This document shows positions 6,471 to 11,684 of a stretch of DNA of 11,684 nt, one piece after another. This stretch comes from Lentisphaeria bacterium (GTDB lineage: Bacteria > Verrucomicrobiota > Lentisphaeria > JABSQK01 > UBA12247), in NCBI GenBank assembly GCA_003477185.1, contig DMTJ01000348.1:1-11684 (forward strand). The letters run 5' to 3'. A program made the translations under genes and the position numbers. The notes under the pieces were generated by a model. It saw only the letters and a program-made list of their open reading frames with translations. It was not told where the DNA came from and ran no database searches. Each line of letters opens with the position of its first letter. The stretch's first letter is position 1.

Positions 6471-7007
6471 CTCAGTGGTTTGACTCTAATCCTCGCCGAC
6501 CTGTCGCGGCTGAACCGGAAACCTTACGCGCAAAACCTAGCGCTTGGGCAAAGTCGTCCCAGCAGCAGGCAGCCGACTGCGAACTTATCTCGGGCGCCAA
6601 GTTCTGTCGCCCGATGCCCAAGGAGGTCGAGCTAGGCTGAAACGGTTCCTGCGGACACTGCATTTAACGACTGTGCAGCAACAAAGATTGGACACAGGGG
6701 ATTTGCATCGCCAACGCAAGACAACGGAGCAAGGGCTACAAAGGCCTGCTGATCTGGTCGAATGCGCTAAAGCCAGCTTTGCTTGAGCAATGCGAGTCAC
6801 TGACCGAGGATCAGTGACGGGCAGCGATGCCAACGCATATTAGCTTCCACCAGGCCGCGGTTCAGGCGTAGCGTGGATCAGATTGTGCTTCGATGAGGGG
6901 GCGCTAGGCGAGCAGCGGGGCTTCCTCCGAAGGATTTTCGCTCGAGACAATGGGTCTGCAGATAGCGGCTTTGCTCCCAACCATGGCAGCCTTGAATAGA
7001 GCGATGT
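6471..7007. other. Gene-free region between small-protein pair and RAYT remnant
   Basis: 537 bases in which no frame on either strand has a ribosome site together with a family motif. A plus-strand frame of 80 codons at 6544-6786 is not supported. The one clear structure is the inverted repeat at 6796-6818. The promoter of the small membrane-protein pair is expected near its left end but is not obvious. Confidence 0.45.
6796..6818. repeat. Perfect 8-base inverted repeat with 7-base loop
   Basis: GTCACTGA-N7-TCAGTGAC can form a stable hairpin. It lies about 190 bases from the 3' end of a RAYT-like transposase remnant, a family known to be associated with small palindromic (REP) elements. Only one copy was seen here, so a REP identity is unproven. 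It lacks a T-tract for termination. Confidence 0.5.
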
Positions 7008-7875
7008 TCAGCCTAGATCTTGATCGGAGCCGGGAGCTACCGGTTGAATTTGGCGCATACTGAAGAGGGCAGTGCCGTCGGCAATCAAGCCGCGCCCGTA
7101 TCGTCGCTTCTTCGCCCGCTCCGCGCCAAGTGCCTCAGCTTTGATTTCCATCACAAATTTATTTTGAGCCGATCATGGCCCCATTAGTCCAATAGCGGGT
7201 CCGACGGGTAAGCTGCAGCGTCACAGAAAACTTCGCGCATGCTGGGTCACTAGCAACTGCAATCTCCTCGCCGCTTGCTCCGAGCTCTTTAGTCGACTTC
7301 CTAGCCAAATCCGAGTGAAATTCTGCCTCGAGATCTGGCATGGGCAAATCGCCTGCCCGATCTCCCAGCGACCGGCGTAAGTGGTGGAGGAAGTTCCTTA
7401 CATAGGGACGTTTGCCGCTCCCGCAGCGAATTGGCGCTTTGCTCCACTGCGTGGCTGTCTCCGTCCCGTCGGCTCCCCAATTGCAAAACCGGTAGTCGTC
7501 CGGCTGCTCGCAGCTGAGCGAAGCGAAACAGTCCGCCTCCGGCGGAAGTGACCAGAGGAAACGGCAAATCCTAGCCCGGAAAGAATTCATCCCGCATACT
7601 GTATGCATGTCAAAAGCGCCTCACGACCCTTCAGAATTGTGTGTTTGAATCGGTCCCCCACAGGCGCCCCCTGCGCTTTTCCTTACGCGTGCGATTTAAC
7701 CAGAAGGTGAAGCTCTGTTGCCAATCCCCCATGAATACGCTGAAGTCCCCCAGACGCTCCTGAATGCGGGCCAAGTCTGGCGAGTGGACATTCAATTACG
7801 GTTTCATACCAGCATAGAATGCGTTGTAACGTCGGCAAGTTCCTTCCGGTTTGGCCGAAGCCTCGCTGTTGGCAT
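7008..7875 (-). pseudogene. Decayed RAYT-like (Y1/HUH, IS200-type) transposase
   Basis: Family-like segments occur in order on the minus strand but in shifting frames. (a) ATG 7875, with GAGAGG six bases upstream, gives MPTARLRPNRKELADV and stops at 7806-7804. (b) 7795-7656 gives SPDLARIQERLGDFSVFM and then FWLNRTRKEKRRGRLWG. (c) 7655-7590 gives DRFKHTILKGREALL. (d) 7590-7162 gives MNSFRARI (family form about LNPVRAGI), then PDDYRFCNWG, then RYWTNGAMIGSK. (e) 7157-7008 gives KRRYGRGLIADGTALF. This order matches REP-associated tyrosine transposases of the type with DYRFCGYG and RYFTDGAVIGS motifs. About 60 residues that should carry the His-x-His metal-binding motif are missing between (a) and (b). 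At least four indels or deletions make it inactive. The 149-codon frame at 7159-7608 should not be read as an independent gene. The assignment rests on recalled motifs, not a search. Confidence 0.7.
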
Positions 7876-7941
7876 AGGGAACCTCTCAATGAAACACGAT
7901 TTGATGGAAGCGCCCCTGTAGCGCCATTCGGTCAAGCACAA

Positions 7942-7957
7942 TGTGATGTGCATCACC
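7942..7957. promoter_or_regulatory. CRP/FNR-family-like palindrome
   Basis: TGTGATGTGCATCACC contains the perfect palindrome GTGATG-TG-CATCAC. It matches the CRP-type half-site pattern TGTGA-N6-TCACA at 9 of 10 fixed positions. It lies 67-82 bases upstream of the RAYT remnant start (minus strand) and just before the glycosyltransferase remnant (plus strand). No intact gene now follows on either side. It may be a leftover operator or coincidence. Confidence 0.35.
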
Positions 7958-7970
7958 CGTCCCTAAGCAG

Positions 7971-8420
7971 ATGACGTGCTGTATCGTGGGGGAGGGAGAC
8001 GCGGCGTACCGCGCCCGGCTTGAGCGCATGGTCCCAGAATGATTAAGACTGAGCGACGTGGACTCTTATGGGCATGCGCAACCGGCTCAGGTGGCGGCAA
8101 TGTTTCAGGCGGCAGATGTCTTCGTCTTTCTTGGAGGGCGCGAGGAGGGCTGACCACGCACGCTGATGGAGGCGCTGGCTTGCGGCCTGCCCTGTTTGAC
8201 GGCTGTACGTGCGACGGTGGCCGAGCTGTTTGCTGACGTGACAAGCACGCTCGACTGCCCGGTGGAACCACGGCAACTGGCGCAAAAGGTGAGCGCACTG
8301 TTGAGGAGTCCGCAAGCTCGTGACGATCTCGGAGTCGCCGGCCGTTCTCGCCTGGTAGGCGAGTTCAGCTGGCAGACATTCGTCACACGCTTTGCGGAGT
8401 TCGCAAGGCTACACGTGTAA
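7971..8420 (+). pseudogene. C-terminal remnant of a GT4 glycosyltransferase
   Basis: A single plus-strand frame gives a coherent GT-B C-terminal domain when two stops (TGA at 8040-8042 and at 8151-8153) are read through. It runs IVGEGDAAYRARLERM, then AQVAAMFQAADVFVFLGG, REEG-stop-PRTLMEALACGLPCL, VRATVAELF, and a normal C-terminal helix region (LAQKVSALLRSP, FSWQTFVTRFAEF) ending at TAA 8418-8420. The E-G-x-P-x-x-L-M-E-A-x-A-C-G-x-P nucleotide-sugar-binding motif is typical of GT4 enzymes that build surface polysaccharides or glycolipids. Here x at the second stop would usually be Phe or Leu. The acceptor-binding N-terminal half is absent; in-frame coding similarity fades above about 7960. 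Codons after 8154 still look intact, so decay may be recent. It converges on acnA with one base between the stops. Confidence 0.75.
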
Positions 8421-8421
8421 G

Positions 8422-11076
8422 CTACTCAGCAGCCATGGCGCGCAGGACAGTATGCAGGATGCCGCCGTTGCGATAGTAGTCGACCTCGACCGGGGTATCG
8501 ATTCGACAGATGGTCACGAACGATACGGTAGTCCCGTCCGCGCGCGCGGCGGTGACGGTGACGTCCTGCCGTGGCTCGAGTGAGTCATCGATTTCGACGC
8601 TGAAGCTCTCGGTGCCGTCGAGGCCCAAGGAGTCGGCAGTGTCGCCATTCTGGTAGCACAAGGGCAGGACGCCCATGCCGACCAGATTGCTGCGGTGAAT
8701 GCGCTCGTAGCTTTCGGAGATCACCGCGCGGACGCCCAGTAGATAGGTGCCTTTGGCGGCCCAGTCGCGGCTGCTGCCCATGCCGTAGTCTTTTCCGGCG
8801 AGCACAACGAGCGGCGTGCCCGCTGCTTTGTAGCTTTGCGCTGCATCGTGAATAAAGGTGACTTCGCCGGTGGTGAAGTCGGTGGTGTAGCCGCCCTCAG
8901 TGCCAGGTGCGAGCTGATTGCGCACCCGCACATTGGCGAAGGTGCCACGGGTCATGACGCGATCGTTGCCGCGGCGCGAGCCGTAGCTGTTGAACATCGC
9001 CTGCTCCACGCCGTTGTCGGTGAGGTACTTGCCAGCGGGGGTGTCAGCTTTGATCGCACCAGCTGGGCTGATGTGATCGGTGGTGACTGAGTCGCCAAGC
9101 TTGGCCAGGCAACGGGCATTCTGGATCGCGGAGATCGGAGTTACCTCTGGATCGAGGCCGACGAAGAATGGCGGCTCTTGGACGTAGGTGCTGGCGTCGA
9201 CCCAGTCATACAGGGCACCTTCGGAGCTGGCGATTGCCTGCCAAGCCGCCGGGCCCCGGAAGACGTCGGAGTACTTGTCGAGAAACTGCTCGCGGGTGAC
9301 GGAGCTGGCGACGACTGCGGCAACCTCTTCCTGAGAAGGCCAGATGTCGCGCAGATAGACGTCGTTGCCGTCACGATCCTGGGCGATTGGATCGTTTGCC
9401 AGGTCGATGTCAACAGTACCAGCGATGGCGTAGGCTACGACCAATGGCGGTGAGGCGAGGTAGTTGGCCTTGATGTCGGGACCGATGCGGCCTTCGAAGT
9501 TGCGGTTTCCGCTGAGTACGCTGCAAGCGACCAAGTCGTTGGCATGGATGGTCTTGCGGATCGGGTCTGGCAGTGGGCCGGAGTTGCCGATACAGGTGGT
9601 GCAGCCGTAGCCGACGGTGTGGAAGCCGAGGGCTTCGAGGTCACCGATGAGGTCGGCGGCACGCAGGTAGGCGGAGACGACTTGCGAGCCCGGAGCCAGG
9701 GAGGTCTTCACCCATGGCTTGCTGGTCAGGCCCAGCGCCGCAGCCTTGCGGGCGACGAGGCCAGCACCAATCATGACGCTGGGATTGCTGGTGTTGGTGC
9801 AGCTGGTGATGGCGGCGATGACCACTGCGCCATCCTTGAGTGCGAAGTCCGCATCCTTAAAGGAGGTGTTGCCTTCGTCTACCTGCGCTTTGCCAAAGGT
9901 GGTCTTGTGCGCTTCGAGCCAGGTGGATTGCATGGCGGACAGCTCGATGCGATCCTGCGGGCGCTTGGGGCCAGCAAGGGAGGGCTGGACGGTGCCCATG
10001 TCGAGCGAGATCTGGGAGGAGTAGGCGATGTCGTTGCTGTCGTCGCGCCAGAGGCCTTGTTCCTTACTATACAACTCGACCGTTTCGATGAGTGCCTTAT
10101 CGCGGCCGGAGAGCTCCAGATAGCGGGTAGTCTGCTCGTCTACGGGGAAGAAGCCCATGGTGGCACCATATTCTGGAGCCATGTTGGCGATGGTCGCGCG
10201 GTTGGCCAGTGGCATGTTCTCGAGGCCAGGTCCGAAGAACTCGACAAACTTGCCGACGACGCCGTGGGCGCGCAACATTTCGGTGAGGGTGAGTACGAGG
10301 TCGGTGGCAGTACAGCCCTCAGCGAGGGTGCCGGTAAGCTTGACGCCGACGACTTCTGGAATGAGCATATAGATGGGCTGGCCGAGCATGACTGCTTCAG
10401 CCTCAATGCCGCCGACGCCCCAGCCGAGAACGCCCAGGCCGTTGATCATGGTGGTATGGCTGTCGGTGCCGACGAGGCTGTCGGGATGCAGGACGTCATC
10501 AGTGTCCCAGACGACCTTGGCCAAGTACTCGAGGTTCACTTGGTGAACAATACCAGTGGCGGGTGGCACGACGCGGAAGTTGTCGAACGCTTGCTGGCCC
10601 CACTTGAGAAACTGATAGCGCTCGTTGTTGCGCTCGAACTCGAGCTTGGCATTGATGGATTCAGCGTTGGCGCTGGCGAAGGCATCGACCTGCACGGAGT
10701 GGTCGATCACCAGGTCACAGGGAACCAGCGGGTTGACCTTGTCCGCGGAGTCTTCACGGCCAGTCATGCGGACGACTGCAGCGCGCATGGCGGCAAGGTC
10801 GACGACTGCTGGAACACCGGTGAAATCCTGAAGGACCACGCGGCCCGGCTTGAAGGCAATTTCCTGTTCGCCAACGGACGTCGCCTGGTAGTTCTTCAGG
10901 GCATCTACGTGGGCTTGCGTGACGATGTAGTTATCGAGGTTGCGCAGGCAGGACTCGAGTAGGATCTTAATGCTGTAGGGGAGGTGGCTGAGATCGCCCA
11001 ACACGTCAAGGCGGCAGATCTTCTTCGGGCCGAGAGGTGTGTCAATTACTTGAATTGCATCTAATGGATGGCTCAT
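8422..11076 (-). CDS. acnA: Aconitate hydratase A (aconitase)
   Basis: 884 residues, close to the usual AcnA/IRP-type length (about 890-900). The cytoplasmic enzyme interconverts citrate and isocitrate via cis-aconitate in the TCA and glyoxylate cycles. The [4Fe-4S] ligands are visible as C426 ([10 protein letters not shown]) and C492/C495 ([14 protein letters not shown]). Other signatures are the N-terminal [20 protein letters not shown] (79-98), [20 protein letters not shown] (202-221) and, in the C-terminal swivel domain, [20 protein letters not shown] (761-780) with [20 protein letters not shown] (786-805). The start ATG 11076 has GGAG six bases upstream. The gene follows the UbiA-family gene by 67 bases on the same strand and may be cotranscribed, though an AT-rich palindrome in that gap could carry its own control. 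No missing key residue is seen. A 2-methylaconitate role as in AcnD cannot be excluded but is not suggested. Confidence 0.97.
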   Translation of the reverse strand: MSHPLDAIQVIDTPLGPKKICRLDVLGDLSHLPYSIKILLESCLRNLDNYIVTQAHVDALKNYQATSVGEQEIAFKPGRVVLQDFTGVPAVVDLAAMRAAVVRMTGREDSADKVNPLVPCDLVIDHSVQVDAFASANAESINAKLEFERNNERYQFLKWGQQAFDNFRVVPPATGIVHQVNLEYLAKVVWDTDDVLHPDSLVGTDSHTTMINGLGVLGWGVGGIEAEAVMLGQPIYMLIPEVVGVKLTGTLAEGCTATDLVLTLTEMLRAHGVVGKFVEFFGPGLENMPLANRATIANMAPEYGATMGFFPVDEQTTRYLELSGRDKALIETVELYSKEQGLWRDDSNDIAYSSQISLDMGTVQPSLAGPKRPQDRIELSAMQSTWLEAHKTTFGKAQVDEGNTSFKDADFALKDGAVVIAAITSCTNTSNPSVMIGAGLVARKAAALGLTSKPWVKTSLAPGSQVVSAYLRAADLIGDLEALGFHTVGYGCTTCIGNSGPLPDPIRKTIHANDLVACSVLSGNRNFEGRIGPDIKANYLASPPLVVAYAIAGTVDIDLANDPIAQDRDGNDVYLRDIWPSQEEVAAVVASSVTREQFLDKYSDVFRGPAAWQAIASSEGALYDWVDASTYVQEPPFFVGLDPEVTPISAIQNARCLAKLGDSVTTDHISPAGAIKADTPAGKYLTDNGVEQAMFNSYGSRRGNDRVMTRGTFANVRVRNQLAPGTEGGYTTDFTTGEVTFIHDAAQSYKAAGTPLVVLAGKDYGMGSSRDWAAKGTYLLGVRAVISESYERIHRSNLVGMGVLPLCYQNGDTADSLGLDGTESFSVEIDDSLEPRQDVTVTAARADGTTVSFVTICRIDTPVEVDYYRNGGILHTVLRAMAAE

Positions 11077-11099
11077 GTCGCACTCCAGTTTAAGGCTTG

Positions 11100-11114
11100 A
11101 ATTTTTGAAAAATT
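11100..11114. promoter_or_regulatory. AT-rich palindrome upstream of acnA
   Basis: AATTTTT-G-AAAAATT is a perfect 7-base inverted repeat 24-38 bases upstream of the acnA start, in a gap where the rest of the region is GC-rich. It could be part of the acnA promoter, an operator, or an AT-rich UTR structure. No regulator can be named. Confidence 0.4.
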
Positions 11115-11143
11115 AAGTCGGTACAGGTACTGGTTTCCGATGC

Positions 11144-11684
11144 TTACTCCAACATGAGAAGAGGAAGCAGAAGGATTCCGTCTACGACTAGTTCGTAGTA
11201 GAGCCAGGTCCGCTCTTTGGTGTATCCCAGCGCGACTACTGAAGCGGCAATCGGGGCCGCCGAATGGTAGTGGGTGCCTAGGGTAAATCCCATCAGCATG
11301 GCGACAAAGGCTACGCCAAACAGAAGGCCCCGACTCCAGGCGGGACCGACCAGGACAGCGAGCGTTCGGACACCAGCGGTGCGGTCGCCTTCAATATCGC
11401 GCAGGTCGAACAGCCAAACGTTCATTAGCAGGAATAGGTAGCACCAGGCGATCAGGTATGGGCTGGGGAAGGATCCGACAAGCCAGGAATTCGGGCCAAG
11501 TATAGCGGCGGCAAGAATCAGGGGCGGGTAGAGGGTTTTTACCGCGGGCAGATCCTTTATGCGGACTCCGCAAGCGGGCAGGACATAGAGTGCTGCGGCA
11601 AGGGCGCCGAGGACGAGTGGGAGGGCAAGTTGCGGAGTGCGCACCGCGACGGCCAGCAGGCCAGCTCCGGCCGCAGCCATCAGA
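11144..11684 (-). CDS. UbiA-family prenyltransferase, C-terminal part (5' end beyond window)
   Basis: The frame is open to the right edge, so the Met nearest the edge (11680) is probably internal. 179 residues are visible out of about 280-300 expected. The protein is hydrophobic, with about five transmembrane helices. It carries the second aspartate-rich motif of UbiA enzymes, F-D-L-R-D-I-E-G-D-R (Asp at 92, 95 and 99 counted from that Met), which binds the Mg-diphosphate of the prenyl donor. It is preceded by the loop GVRIKDLPAVKTLYPPLI, typical of the family. The first motif (NDxxDxxxD) would lie outside the window. Such enzymes attach polyprenyl chains to aromatic or other acceptors in quinone, haem or lipid synthesis, in the cytoplasmic membrane. 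The acceptor cannot be deduced. The stop (TAA 11146-11144) is 67 bases ahead of acnA. Confidence 0.85.
   Translation of the reverse strand, partial: LMAAAGAGLLAVAVRTPQLALPLVLGALAAALYVLPACGVRIKDLPAVKTLYPPLILAAAILGPNSWLVGSFPSPYLIAWCYLFLLMNVWLFDLRDIEGDRTAGVRTLAVLVGPAWSRGLLFGVAFVAMLMGFTLGTHYHSAAPIAASVVALGYTKERTWLYYELVVDGILLLPLLMLE

Noticed and set aside
6544..6786. 80-codon plus-strand frame, and an overlapping minus-strand frame at 6585-6833
   Set aside because: There is no ribosome site, no recognisable motif and no coherent secondary-structure pattern in either.
6666..6824. Plus-strand frame with helix-like sequence ending LLEQCESLTEDQ
   Set aside because: It has no start codon, is bounded by stops, is under 55 codons and matches no family I know.
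7159..7608. 149-codon frame as an independent hypothetical gene
   Set aside because: Its ends coincide with frameshifts. Family-like sequence continues upstream and downstream in other frames, so it is one piece of the RAYT-like pseudogene.
8151..8153. TGA in the glycosyltransferase fragment read as selenocysteine
   Set aside because: The position normally holds a hydrophobic residue, another TGA interrupts the same frame upstream, and the N-terminal half of the gene is missing.
9544..10962. 472-codon plus-strand frame antisense to acnA
   Set aside because: It lies wholly inside the well-supported acnA gene, shows no family motif and has the Gly/Val/Asp-rich composition expected of a reverse-frame shadow in GC-rich DNA.
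1..11684. tRNA, rRNA, CRISPR array, riboswitch, defence or biosynthetic cluster
   Set aside because: No cloverleaf-like segment, regularly spaced repeats, conserved riboswitch core or signature gene was found on either strand.

Overview
The window is GC-rich bacterial DNA with intact genes at both ends and a gene-poor, decayed middle. Nothing visible fixes the taxon. Secreted rhamnosidase-type glycosidases, an ECF sigma factor with a small zinc-binding anti-sigma, a RAYT-like transposase remnant of the 'DYRFC' type and a UbiA/AcnA pair together suggest a soil or aquatic carbohydrate degrader. A Planctomycetota/Verrucomicrobiota or Acidobacteriota relative would fit, but that is a weak inference.

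Layout. (1) Positions 1-3353, minus strand: a two-gene secreted glycosidase unit. A short ORF keeps the signal peptide and N-terminus of a GH106-like protein and what looks like its C-terminal tail, with the middle missing. It is followed, through a 4-base GTGA overlap, by a nearly complete GH78 alpha-L-rhamnosidase that runs off the left edge. (2) 3523-4362: a transposase pseudogene with two in-frame stops, then a possible 57-residue gene. (3) 4617-5443, minus: an anti-sigma and ECF sigma pair joined by a TAATG overlap. (4) 5444-6081: no gene seen. (5) 6082-6470, minus: two tiny membrane-protein genes in tandem. (6) 6471-8420: a decay zone holding about 530 bases with no gene, a RAYT-like transposase broken into at least five reading-frame segments, and the C-terminal third of a family-4 glycosyltransferase with two in-frame stops. 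(7) 8422-11684, minus: aconitate hydratase A preceded by a UbiA-family prenyltransferase that runs off the right edge.

How the genes relate. The GH106/GH78 pair would have acted together outside the cytoplasm on rhamnose-containing glycans, but only GH78 still looks catalytically competent. The sigma/anti-sigma pair is a self-contained regulatory switch whose targets cannot be read from the sequence. The two small membrane proteins lie about 640 bases upstream of it on the same strand. AcnA is a housekeeping TCA-cycle enzyme. I see no tRNA, rRNA or CRISPR array, and no clear defence or biosynthetic system. The least explained parts are the small-protein pair and the internally deleted glycosidase.
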